Below are positions 26,148-33,845 of a stretch of 64,000 nucleotides of DNA, in pieces. The first letter of the stretch is position 1. Every line of letters starts with the position of its first letter. Made by a program: the position numbers and the translations under genes. Source of the stretch: Chryseobacterium limigenitum (GTDB lineage: Bacteria > Bacteroidota > Bacteroidia > Flavobacteriales > Weeksellaceae); NCBI RefSeq assembly GCF_900114875.1, contig NZ_FPKW01000001.1, positions 310,001 to 374,000 on the forward strand, given 5' to 3'. The notes beneath the pieces were generated by a model that worked only from the letters and a program-made list of their open reading frames with translations, was not told where the DNA came from and made no database searches.

Positions 26148-28733
26148 TATAAGAATTCTCCTCAAAAATATTATAAAATTATCTCATTTGCAACATTTGT
26201 TGGCCTTCTTTATGCTTGTAGTACAACAAAGAAAGTTCCGGATGGTGAATATCTGCTTACACAAAACAATTTTGAGTTTGAGGATAAGAAAGAACTTTTT
26301 GATGGTGAACTGAAAAATTACGTTCAGCAGAAACCGAATAAAAAGCAGTTTCTCTTTATGCCTTTAAGTTTATGGCTGTACAATGCTGCTAATCCTAAGT
26401 ATGATACAATTCTTAATGAATACATGACCTACCCTAATGAAATGAGAAATCAGAAATTACGTGATTCTCTTTTTATTAAGTATAATATGAAAAGTAGTGT
26501 CGGGAAAAGTCTTTTAATAGACAGATTGTATCATAATTGGGGATCACCTCCGGTAATTCTAGATCAGACAAAAACTGAAAAAAGCGCGCAGTCTATTGAA
26601 AAAAGATTAACCTATCGTGGTTATTGGGATGCAGAAGTGAAATTCAAGCATGCTTTAGATTCAGCATCTAAAAAAGCGGCAGTAACCTATTTTATTACCC
26701 ATAAAGATCCATCTCTTATTAAAGAATATTATTACAATATTCCGGATCCCAGAGTTAAAAATATTTATCAGCAAAAGATTCATGAAACTCTTATAAGATC
26801 TGGGAAAATCCTTGATCAGACCGTTCTCGAAAAAGAGGTTACAAGAATTAATGATCTTATGAAAGAATATGGTTATTATAAGTTTAATAACTTTAATGAT
26901 GAAATTTATTTCGTTGCAGATTCTTTAAAAAGCAGAAAACAAATTCCACTTACTTTAGAAATTCATAAAGATTCTATTGACACACCTTATAAGGTTGCAA
27001 CAATAGGAAATATAGACGTTGCTATCGTTGATGAAGCCGACGATTATCCTAAAAACACTACAAAAGACAGTTTAAGAGGCATCAGATTCCATAAAGTAAA
27101 CAATCAATACAAAACAAGGCCAATCTGGAGATCAATTATTGTTGGAAGCAATCAGGTTTATGATCAGAAAAAATTAGATCTTACGAAGAGAAATCTTTTA
27201 TCGATGAATAATTTCAGCATCATAAAAGCAAAAGACTCCTTAAGACATGGTGGCGGAACATCTCCCAACGACAGTATTGTTGATGTAATGTATTTGCTTA
27301 AACCACTTCCAAAATATGAATTAAAGGTAGGAACTGACATTAATTATTCTCAGTTATTGAACTTAGGAATCTCCCCTTCGATAGATTTAACAACGCGAAA
27401 TGTTTTTAATGGTGCAGAAAACCTTTCTACAAGTCTTTCGGGAACTTTTGGTTCTATAAGAAGTACGAAAGATATAAGCAAACGTATTTTAGCGTATGAA
27501 ATTTCGGCGCAGGCTTCATTGAGTTTCCCAAGGTTATTGCTTCCTTTTGATTATTATAAATTCCTTCCAAAAAGATACAGTCCGACCTCTTCTATTGTCT
27601 TAGGAGCTGCGGTTCAGAATAATATTGGTTTGGGTAGAGTGAACTTTAATACAGGGTTAAATTATTTTGCGACAGTAAACGACAAAGTTTCTCACAGACT
27701 TACGCTTTTCAATACACAACTGAGTTTAACAAAGAATAAAGACGCTTATTATAATTATTTTGTAAATGATGGTATTATAAGAGATGAAGTTTTTAATGAT
27801 TATTTTCAGTCTAAGCCTACGGTCGGACAGGAATATGCTTCAGGACAACTTACAAGTGATGATGTTTCAGAAAAGATCATAAATGACCTTGATTATGTCG
27901 GGACTCTTGATAAGGAAGGAAGAGACCGATTAACGGCATTTTTAGGAACGTTGGTTAATAAAGACAGACAGACGCAGGATGTTATTATTTCGTCAATGAT
28001 CTATAATTTTGTTTATAACGAAATTGGTAAAAAAGATTATCCAAATGCGTTTTACTTTAATGGAAAAGTAGAATTGGCCGGTAATATTTTAAGCGCATTC
28101 AATCAAAAAAGAAATGACGGAGGTATCGTAACAAGCCCTGAAAGAACCATTTTCGGAATTCCTTATGCTCAGTTTATAAAATTTGATGTTGATGTAAGAA
28201 AATATTTCAAATTTAATAGCAATCAGACCTTAGTTTTACGTCAGTTTATTGGGGTGGGGATTCCTTATGGTAACTCCTCTTCAATGCCTGTGATCAGGTC
28301 TTACTTTAATGGTGGTTCCAACGACATCAGAGCTTGGGTTGCTTACGGAGGCCTTGGGCCATCTGATTCTCAGGTTGATGAAAGAGTTCGAACTTACATG
28401 ACAGACAACGTAAAGCTGACGACGAATATCGAATATAGAATTCCTTTCAATGAAATGTATGAAGGGGCGATATTTACGGATATCGGTAACACTTGGAGTC
28501 TTAAAAATTATAATGACGGATATGGAGATGAGTTTAAATTCAATAAATTCTTAGGTCAAGTTGGTGTAGGTAGTGGTTTTGGATTGAGGGTAAATGTAGC
28601 TTATATTACGCTTAGACTGGATCTTGCCTATAAAATCTATGATCCAAATAAACCGGATGGCGACAGATGGAGATTTAAAGATTTTCAGCCTTTCAAACCA
28701 ACTCTGAATATCGCATTCGGGTATCCTTTCTAA
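26133..28733 (+). CDS. tamL: Translocation and assembly module lipoprotein TamL (BamA/TamA family)
   Basis: Outer-membrane Omp85 protein, the Bacteroidota lipoprotein version of TamA, working with TamB in envelope assembly. 866 residues. The signal peptide ends in the lipobox LYAC with Cys29, followed by STTKKVPDGEYLLTQNNFEF, which opens the first POTRA-like domain (TKKVPDGEYLL is typical). POTRA repeats run to about 395, then a 16-strand barrel with FNGGSNDIRAWVAYGGLGP, the Omp85 lid-lock motif, and a C-terminal strand ending LNIAFGYPF with terminal Phe. The last four bases overlap the converging sanA-like gene. Confidence 0.9.
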   Translation: MSCKHYKNSPQKYYKIISFATFVGLLYACSTTKKVPDGEYLLTQNNFEFEDKKELFDGELKNYVQQKPNKKQFLFMPLSLWLYNAANPKYDTILNEYMTYPNEMRNQKLRDSLFIKYNMKSSVGKSLLIDRLYHNWGSPPVILDQTKTEKSAQSIEKRLTYRGYWDAEVKFKHALDSASKKAAVTYFITHKDPSLIKEYYYNIPDPRVKNIYQQKIHETLIRSGKILDQTVLEKEVTRINDLMKEYGYYKFNNFNDEIYFVADSLKSRKQIPLTLEIHKDSIDTPYKVATIGNIDVAIVDEADDYPKNTTKDSLRGIRFHKVNNQYKTRPIWRSIIVGSNQVYDQKKLDLTKRNLLSMNNFSIIKAKDSLRHGGGTSPNDSIVDVMYLLKPLPKYELKVGTDINYSQLLNLGISPSIDLTTRNVFNGAENLSTSLSGTFGSIRSTKDISKRILAYEISAQASLSFPRLLLPFDYYKFLPKRYSPTSSIVLGAAVQNNIGLGRVNFNTGLNYFATVNDKVSHRLTLFNTQLSLTKNKDAYYNYFVNDGIIRDEVFNDYFQSKPTVGQEYASGQLTSDDVSEKIINDLDYVGTLDKEGRDRLTAFLGTLVNKDRQTQDVIISSMIYNFVYNEIGKKDYPNAFYFNGKVELAGNILSAFNQKRNDGGIVTSPERTIFGIPYAQFIKFDVDVRKYFKFNSNQTLVLRQFIGVGIPYGNSSSMPVIRSYFNGGSNDIRAWVAYGGLGPSDSQVDERVRTYMTDNVKLTTNIEYRIPFNEMYEGAIFTDIGNTWSLKNYNDGYGDEFKFNKFLGQVGVGSGFGLRVNVAYITLRLDLAYKIYDPNKPDGDRWRFKDFQPFKPTLNIAFGYPF
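26163..26170 (-). promoter_or_regulatory. -7 box of the RNA methyltransferase, inside tamL
   Basis: TATTTTTG on the minus strand predicts a start near 26159, about 12 bases before ATG 26147. It lies within codons 11-13 of tamL. Confidence 0.55.
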
Positions 28734-29347
28734 TCAGGAGAAATTCCCAATACAAAATATACTACAGCAATTACTCGAGCCAGAATCTCTCTGGCTTGAT
28801 TTCTGTAGAAGCTTTCAGGTTTATTGACATCCTGAGCGTCAAAACCTAATGCATTCATATTATTATTTCTTGCAAAAAACAACGCACGAAGATTATGAAA
28901 ACCTTGTGAAACAATAATCACATTATCTTTTTTGTAAACGTCTTTGCAGCGCAAAATGCTTTTATAAGTATTAAAACCTTTTGGATCTTCTGTAATAATA
29001 TCTTCCGGAACACCTTCCTGATAAACCAGATATTTTTTCATAGCAGCGGGCTCGTTGTAGCCTTTACTTTTTTCTCCACTCACAATGATTTGCTTAATTT
29101 TTCCGTGATGATAAAGAAGAGCTGTTGCGTCCATCCTTTTCGTAAAATAAGGATTAGACATTCCCGATCTCATTTTGGGTGATGTTCCCAAAACCAAGGC
29201 AATTTCGCGGGGCGGAATTTTTGAAATTTTAGTATAGGTTCTACCTCCTGTAAGAGCAAACACCCAGGCATTGGCGAGGCATATCAGCAGAATTCCAATT
29301 TCTACGGATATAAAGGCAAGGTTAAATATGTTTTTTACAACTCTCAA
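28730..29347 (-). CDS. sanA: SanA/YdcF-like (DUF218) membrane protein
   Basis: 205 residues. One N-terminal TM (about 7-32) anchors a periplasmic DUF218 domain: IALVLGTSPKMRSG, YFTKRMDATALLYHHGKIKQIIVSGEKSKGYNEPAAMKKYLVYQEGVPEDIITEDPKGFNTYKSILRC and VIIVSQGFHNLRALFFARN. E. coli SanA affects vancomycin exclusion and envelope integrity; the reaction is unknown. The start codon is TTG (29347), overlapping the reductase stop as TTGA, so the two are translationally coupled. The 3' end overlaps the 3' end of tamL by four bases. Confidence 0.85.
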   Translation of the reverse strand: MRVVKNIFNLAFISVEIGILLICLANAWVFALTGGRTYTKISKIPPREIALVLGTSPKMRSGMSNPYFTKRMDATALLYHHGKIKQIIVSGEKSKGYNEPAAMKKYLVYQEGVPEDIITEDPKGFNTYKSILRCKDVYKKDNVIIVSQGFHNLRALFFARNNNMNALGFDAQDVNKPESFYRNQAREILARVIAVVYFVLGISPD

Positions 29348-30468
29348 ATGAGATCAAAGTTAAGCTTTATTTTATTAGTTTTTGCTATAGACATACAGGC
29401 TAAAATTTTTCCCTGAGCTTCTTCTTTTTCCGTTAAATATTCATTTTCCAGCAGCTCAACTTCCCCTTCTTCAAGATAACATTCGCAACTTCCGCAAATC
29501 CCTGATTTACACGAATAAGGAACAGAGAATTTTTGACTCAATAACTGTTGAAGAATTTTATCCTTATTATCCGGCAATTCTGTGTGATATTCTTTTCCGA
29601 ACATGGTAAAATCAACTTGCACATTTTCAATTAAAGGAAATTCTTTTTCTATTGGATAAATATCGTCATTAAATTCTTCAAAAAGCTCAAAGTGAATATT
29701 TTTCTTAGGAATCCCGTGATGATAACATGCATTTGCCAGCGTTTTAATCATCTCCCCCTTTCCGCAAATCAATACTTCATCTACAGCATCCCAAATGGTA
29801 GATTCTTCATCGGTATCGTCTAAATGTAGGATTTGATTAATAATTAAATTCAATTTCTTGGCATCCAATCTTCCATAAAAGAATTGATCGGCCGTTTTTT
29901 CCCGAGAAAAGAAGTAAAAAATCTGCAATCTGTCACCACAAGTTTTTGCAAGGTTATCCAGCCATTCTTTGTAAACGAGTTCCTCAGAATTCTTATTTCC
30001 AAAGAATAAAAATAATCTTGTTCTTGGTTCTGTATGAAGAATATTTTTAAAGTGACTTAAAATTGGAGTAATACCAATTCCCGCAGCAAAAGCAACGATC
30101 GTCCTGAATTCATGAGGTTTAGAAACCAATGTAAATCTCCCGCTCGGCTCACTTACAAGCAGTGCATCTCCTTCCTTATAATTTTTAAATAGTTCGGAAG
30201 TCGCACCATCAGGCGAATTTACTTTTATTCCTAAACTTATTTTTTTCTCATAAGGAGCAGACGTCATTGAATAATCATTAATAACATCCTTACCATGAGA
30301 TTGAAATTTTACACTTACAAACTGCCCTGCTTCAAATTGGAAATTTTCCTGCAAATTCTCGGGAATCTCAAACTCCAGAGAAAAAGTATTTTTGGTAAGT
30401 TCTTCCTTTTTTGTTACTTTTAACCAATGAAACTGCGTAAGTTTCCCTTTATAGATTTGTTGTTCCAT
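29344..30468 (-). CDS. FAD/NAD(P) oxidoreductase with C-terminal 2Fe-2S ferredoxin domain
   Basis: 374 residues. The ferredoxin-reductase FAD domain comes first (about 10-110: FEAGQFVSVKF, INDYSMTSAP). The NAD(P) domain (about 118-265) contains TIVAFAAGIGITPILSHFKNIL and LICGKGEMIKTL. The plant-type ferredoxin (about 285-374) has the cluster ligands in YSCKSGICGSCECYLEEG plus the distal Cys in ILACMS. The layout matches PaaE and hydroxylase/CoA-oxygenase reductases; in flavobacteria it is often a stand-alone flavodoxin/ferredoxin reductase. No oxygenase gene is nearby, so its electron acceptor is unknown. Confidence 0.88.
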   Translation of the reverse strand: MEQQIYKGKLTQFHWLKVTKKEELTKNTFSLEFEIPENLQENFQFEAGQFVSVKFQSHGKDVINDYSMTSAPYEKKISLGIKVNSPDGATSELFKNYKEGDALLVSEPSGRFTLVSKPHEFRTIVAFAAGIGITPILSHFKNILHTEPRTRLFLFFGNKNSEELVYKEWLDNLAKTCGDRLQIFYFFSREKTADQFFYGRLDAKKLNLIINQILHLDDTDEESTIWDAVDEVLICGKGEMIKTLANACYHHGIPKKNIHFELFEEFNDDIYPIEKEFPLIENVQVDFTMFGKEYHTELPDNKDKILQQLLSQKFSVPYSCKSGICGSCECYLEEGEVELLENEYLTEKEEAQGKILACMSIAKTNKIKLNFDLI

Positions 30469-30485
30469 ACTTCAATTCAAAAATA
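30452..30485. promoter_or_regulatory. Overlapping divergent promoters of the reductase and the TlpA-like gene
   Basis: Plus strand: TAGATTTG (30452-30459) predicts a start near 30463 for the TlpA-like gene. It lies inside the first codons of the reductase gene. Minus strand: TATTTTTG (30485-30478) predicts a start near 30474, only about six bases before the reductase ATG 30468. The two start regions are about 10 bases apart, so simultaneous initiation looks mutually exclusive. Confidence 0.5.
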
Positions 30486-30500
30486 GCTAAAAAATAATTT

Positions 30501-31064
30501 ATGAGGAAGATAATTTTATCCACGCTTGTTTTAGTTGCACTTTCAAGCTGTAAAAAAGAAAGCCAGAAAACTGATGAAAATGCTGTCACCACAGATTCGG
30601 TTAGTGTTTCACAAAATACAGAACCCGCTTCTTCTGCCTTAGCATTAAAAGTTTTGACTACACAACAGGCTTCCGACTTTTTAAAAACTAAAAATGACAC
30701 TTTATATGTAACCAATTTCTTTGCAACATGGTGTGGGCCTTGTGTAAGAGAAATCCCACATTTTAAAGAAAAAATCACGGAATTAAAAGGAAAACCTGTA
30801 AAAATCACCTTTGTAAGTGTTGATAATAAAGATGTTTGGAATACAGATGTTCCTCGTTTTGTAAACGAACAGGGCATTACTGAAAACACACTGTTGCTTG
30901 ATGGAAAACTTCTTGATGCCAACTTTTTCAAAAGCAATTTCACAAAATGGGACGGAGGAGCAATTCCTTTTACCTTTATGAGAAAGGGCGATAAGACCGA
31001 TGAATACTTGGGAATGATAACTCCTGAGTTATTAGATTCTAAAATAAAATCTTTTCTAAAATAA
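30501..31064 (+). CDS. TlpA-like thioredoxin-fold lipoprotein
   Basis: 187 residues. The signal peptide ends in LSSC (Cys17), then KKES, so it is predicted to be lipidated. After a low-complexity linker (about 18-55) comes a thioredoxin domain with NFFATWCGPCVREIPHFKEKI; the active site is W77-C78-G-P-C81. KITFVSVDNKD, GGAIPFTFM (cis-Pro) and the rest fit TlpA/ResA-type extracytoplasmic thiol reductases. It probably starts an operon with the FecCD-type permease 21 bases downstream; the functional link to metal or haem uptake is inferred only from position. Confidence 0.85.
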   Translation: MRKIILSTLVLVALSSCKKESQKTDENAVTTDSVSVSQNTEPASSALALKVLTTQQASDFLKTKNDTLYVTNFFATWCGPCVREIPHFKEKITELKGKPVKITFVSVDNKDVWNTDVPRFVNEQGITENTLLLDGKLLDANFFKSNFTKWDGGAIPFTFMRKGDKTDEYLGMITPELLDSKIKSFLK

Positions 31065-31085
31065 ATCTTACAGAATTTTTTCTGA

Positions 31086-32060
31086 ATGATGTCAAATAAA
31101 TTTAAGATCCTGTGTTTACTGTTTTTAATCGCCATTATTATTACAGCGATCATTAATCTGAACACAGGATTTTTAAGTCTCAATGTTCAGGATTTCTTCA
31201 TGAGCTCTGAGAATAATCAAATTGCGGAAATTCGTGTTAACAGAGTTCTGGTAATGCTTTTGGCAGGAATTTCAATCCCTACTTCCGGTTTTTTGATGCA
31301 GGAATATTTTCAGAATCCTTTAGCCGGGCCGGATATTTTAGGGATAACTTCTGTCGCCAGTTTATCTGTCGCATTTTATATATTTTTTTCTTATAATATT
31401 CTTCTTCCCGAATTTCTTCAAAACAGCTTTCTGAGTTTGTCTGCCATTGGCGGAAGTTTACTTCTGATGTTGGTTTTATTATCGATGTCGAATAAATTTC
31501 AGGATAAATCTTACTTAATAATTTTTGGATTTTTGGTTTCCGCATTTGCCGGAGCAATTGTTTCATTACTTCAGTTTTATGCTGAAAATCAAAGCCTGAA
31601 AAACTATATTTTATGGTCTTTCGGAGCCAATAATATGGTAACGAGAAATCAGATTTATGTTTTATCAATTCTAGTTTTGATAGGATTGTTTATCTGTTTT
31701 AAAACCATAAAACCTCTCATTGGAAATTCTTTAGGAACTTCATACGCACAAAGTTTAGGCGTAAATTTGAATCAATTAAAATTATTAATTATTGTAGCTT
31801 CTTCCCTACTTTCGGCTTCTATTACAGCGTTTTTGGGGCCTATTTTATTCATAGGAATCATTGTTCCGCATTTTTGCCGATTGGTTTATAATCCCGCAAA
31901 ACTTTGGCAGCAATGGATTTTAAATATGTTTTTGGGAATGTTGATGATGTTGTTATTTTCAATCGTTGCCGAAAAGACCCACGTTCCTTTAAATGTGATA
32001 AGCTCTATATTTGGAATTCCTGTGATATTAATGATGCTTTTGAAACAGAATAAAGTTTAG
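31086..32060 (+). CDS. FecCD-family ABC transporter permease (iron-siderophore, haem or cobalamin)
   Basis: 324 residues with about nine to ten TMs. Diagnostic stretches are RVLVMLLAGISIPTSGFLMQEYFQNPLAGPDILGITS (the FecCD substrate-channel motif), LIIFGFLVSAFAGAIVSLLQFY, GTSYAQSLGVN, FLGPILFIGIIVPHFCRLVY (coupling helix) and FSIVAEKTHVPLNVISSIFGIPVILMMLLKQ. ATG codons at 31086 and 31089 are both possible. The ATPase partner lies 700 bases downstream, separated by a repeat-bounded GxxExxY gene. No periplasmic binding protein gene is in the window. Confidence 0.93.
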   Translation: MMSNKFKILCLLFLIAIIITAIINLNTGFLSLNVQDFFMSSENNQIAEIRVNRVLVMLLAGISIPTSGFLMQEYFQNPLAGPDILGITSVASLSVAFYIFFSYNILLPEFLQNSFLSLSAIGGSLLLMLVLLSMSNKFQDKSYLIIFGFLVSAFAGAIVSLLQFYAENQSLKNYILWSFGANNMVTRNQIYVLSILVLIGLFICFKTIKPLIGNSLGTSYAQSLGVNLNQLKLLIIVASSLLSASITAFLGPILFIGIIVPHFCRLVYNPAKLWQQWILNMFLGMLMMLLFSIVAEKTHVPLNVISSIFGIPVILMMLLKQNKV

Positions 32061-32124
32061 TTGTTGGTTTTTCGCAAAGACGCAAAGTTTAATTAAATGT
32101 TTTGTGTTTAAGGCGCAAGGATTT
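32061..32124 (-). repeat. Repeat copy R1 (inverted), left end of the GxxExxY block
   Basis: Starts on the base after the permease stop. Box A is TTGTTGGTTTTTCGCAAAG followed by ACGCAAAG (32061-32087), and box B is TTTAAGGCGCAAGGATTTT (32108-32126). Box A is the inverted complement of 32236-32262 with one mismatch in 27, and of the right-hand copy R3. Confidence 0.85.
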
Positions 32125-32202
32125 TATCTTTGATAAAATTTAGAACGCAAAAAATTATTCTGAATTAATTTGGTACGTTGCTTGCTGAAAATCCTTGATT
32201 TT

Positions 32203-32264
32203 CTTGCGCCTTAAAAATAGCTTGGAGATTGAAATCTTTGCGCCTTTGCGAAAAACCAACAAAC
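32203..32264 (+). repeat. Repeat copy R2, directly before the GxxExxY gene
   Basis: Box B (CTTGCGCCTTAAAA, 32203-32216), 21 bases, then a 27-base box A at 32238-32264 ending GAAAAACCAACAAAC. Box A is identical to 32729-32755 and box B to 32696-32709. Confidence 0.85.
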
Positions 32265-32282
32265 TAAAAAAACACAACACAA

Positions 32283-32660
32283 ATGACAGAAAACGAATTA
32301 TCAAAGATTGTCTTTGAGACAGGATTAAAAATTCATAGAAAACTCGGAGCCGGATTATTTGAGCACGTTTATGAAGAATGTCTATTTTATGAATTGATAA
32401 AAACAGGATTATTTGTAGAAAAACAAAAACTGCTTCCAATTGTATATGAAGAATTGAGAATAGAAAATGCTTTCAAACTGGATATGATCGTAGAAAACAA
32501 ATTGATTTTGGAAATAAAAACTGTTGATTACATCAATTCAACTCATAAAGCTCAACTTTTAACTTATTTAAAAATGACAAATTGTAAATTAGGTTTATTA
32601 CTGAATTTTCAATCTGATATCTTTAAAAATGGGGTAACTAGAATCGTAAACTTTTTATAA
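32283..32660 (+). CDS. GxxExxY family protein
   Basis: 125 residues. It carries the name-giving motif in LGAGLFEHVYEECLFYEL (G-L-F-E-H-V-Y). KLDMIVENKLILEIKTVDYI and THKAQLLTYLKMTNCKLGLLLNF resemble the D-ExK core of PD-(D/E)xK nucleases, the fold proposed for this family; no activity is established to my knowledge. It splits the permease gene from its ATPase gene and is bracketed by copies of one repeat family in inverted and direct orientation. It therefore looks inserted into the transport operon. Codon use looks similar to its neighbours. Confidence 0.85.
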   Translation: MTENELSKIVFETGLKIHRKLGAGLFEHVYEECLFYELIKTGLFVEKQKLLPIVYEELRIENAFKLDMIVENKLILEIKTVDYINSTHKAQLLTYLKMTNCKLGLLLNFQSDIFKNGVTRIVNFL

Positions 32661-32695
32661 ATTAATCAGTATAAAAATTTGACAAAGTCAAATTC

Positions 32696-32755
32696 CTTGC
32701 GCCTTAAAACACTATTTTTGTAAAAAAATTGCGCCTTTGCGAAAAACCAACAAAC
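32696..32755 (+). repeat. Repeat copy R3, right end of the GxxExxY block
   Basis: Box B CTTGCGCCTTAAAA (32696-32709) plus the 27-base box A (32729-32755), ending four bases before the ATPase ATG. With R2 it forms direct repeats about 490 bases apart; with R1 it forms terminal inverted repeats around the whole intergenic block. Confidence 0.85.
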
Positions 32756-32759
32756 AGAA

Positions 32760-33683
32760 ATGCACCTACAAATCAATCAAGCAAACATCGGCTACAATAG
32801 TGCCTTAATTTTAAATGCTTCTGCTAATTTGAATTTAGGCGATGTATGCCTATTAATTGGTAACAACGGTGTCGGGAAAACAACTTTAATCAAATCTATT
32901 CTTCATCAAAATCCTTTGTTAGATGGAGAAATTTCTATTAATCATAAAAATATAAAAAATCTTTCTGTAAAAGAAATCGCGGAAAATATTGCAGTTGTAT
33001 TTTCAAAGTCCATTATTCCGCAAAATTATACGGTTGAAGATCTTATTTCGCTGGGCAAATATATTTACTATCCTTTCTATTTTGAGCTTAAAAAAGAAGA
33101 CAGAGAAGAAGTTTCTGATATTATTGCCACATTAGATTTGCATCAATACAAGGATACTCTTCTTAAAAACCTTTCAGACGGAAATCTACAAAAAGCGTTT
33201 ATTGGACGAGCTTTAACGCAAAACTCTCCTATCATTATTCTTGATGAACCAACAACTCATTTAGATGAAAAGAATAAAATTATCATCTTAAAAACACTTA
33301 GAAAATTAGCCAAAGAACAGAATAAATTAATTTTGTTTTCTTCCCACGACTGGCGATTGGCAAAAGAGTTTGCAGATAAAATCTGGTACGTAAAAGACAA
33401 TCATTTATACTCCGGAATTGTTGAAGATATTTTGCTTCAACATGACGAGCTAACGAACGCTTCTTTATTTCAGGTTAATGAAAATTTTGTAGCTCCAAAA
33501 ATCATTGCGCCTGATTTTTACAAAGAAATGTTGTATTCTTTGCTTCAAAAAAACTTCCAAAAAGATCTCTCTTCATTAAATTTTGAACTTCAAGGCAACT
33601 TTTGGGTTATTTCCAATGATTCAACCAAACAACAATGCGAATCCTTTGAAGAAATAGTTAATTTAGTGAAAACCATTTACTAA
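32760..33683 (+). CDS. ABC transporter ATP-binding protein (FecE-like)
   Basis: 307 residues, the energy-coupling subunit for the FecCD permease. Walker A is GNNGVGKTT (about residues 35-43), the Q-loop region is AVVFSKSIIPQNYTVEDLI, and Walker B is IIILDEPTTHLDE, with the H-loop in LILFSSHDW. The ABC signature is atypical: NLSDGNLQKAFIGRAL, where LSDGN replaces LSGGQ. A C-terminal extension of about 75 residues beyond the ABC domain has no recognised function. The start lies directly after the R3 repeat, so its translation signals are partly supplied by the repeat. Confidence 0.9.
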   Translation: MHLQINQANIGYNSALILNASANLNLGDVCLLIGNNGVGKTTLIKSILHQNPLLDGEISINHKNIKNLSVKEIAENIAVVFSKSIIPQNYTVEDLISLGKYIYYPFYFELKKEDREEVSDIIATLDLHQYKDTLLKNLSDGNLQKAFIGRALTQNSPIIILDEPTTHLDEKNKIIILKTLRKLAKEQNKLILFSSHDWRLAKEFADKIWYVKDNHLYSGIVEDILLQHDELTNASLFQVNENFVAPKIIAPDFYKEMLYSLLQKNFQKDLSSLNFELQGNFWVISNDSTKQQCESFEEIVNLVKTIY

Positions 33684-33709
33684 TACGTATTTTTCTTTAT
33701 TAACTTTAC

Positions 33710-33729
33710 ATACTATGCATGCATAGTAT
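33710..33729. promoter_or_regulatory. Palindromic operator 1 upstream of marR-fad operon
   Basis: ATACTATGCATGCATAGTAT is a perfect 20-base palindrome, 136 bases upstream of the MarR start codon and 26 bases after the ATPase stop. Almost the same sequence recurs at 33793-33812. Confidence 0.75.
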
Positions 33730-33792
33730 TATGCTAATCATACAATTTAATCATCTAACTGTCAGCTTATTAACAAAATTTAACGTTAATAA

Positions 33793-33812
33793 ATACTATG
33801 CATGCATAATAT
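33793..33812. promoter_or_regulatory. Palindromic operator 2, overlapping the marR-fad promoter
   Basis: ATACTATGCATGCATAATAT, 19 of 20 bases identical to operator 1, centred 83 bases downstream of it. It ends four bases before the -7 box, so it fills the -33/-7 spacer where a bound MarR dimer would exclude polymerase. Two sites about eight helical turns apart could also support looping. Confidence 0.75.
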
Positions 33813-33816
33813 TTAC

Positions 33817-33824
33817 TACATTTG
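33817..33824 (+). promoter_or_regulatory. -7 promoter box of the marR-fad operon
   Basis: TACATTTG, giving a predicted start near 33828, about 18 bases before ATG 33846, directly beside operator 2. Confidence 0.65.
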
Positions 33825-33845
33825 AATTAAACCATTTCCACAAAC

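Noticed and set aside
30449..31183. 244-codon minus-strand frame opposite the TlpA-like gene
   Set aside because: It is the shadow of the thioredoxin-fold gene and part of the permease, which have clear family motifs.
32155..32439. Minus-strand frame opposite the GxxExxY gene
   Set aside because: It runs through repeat R2 and mirrors the GxxExxY gene; no family features.
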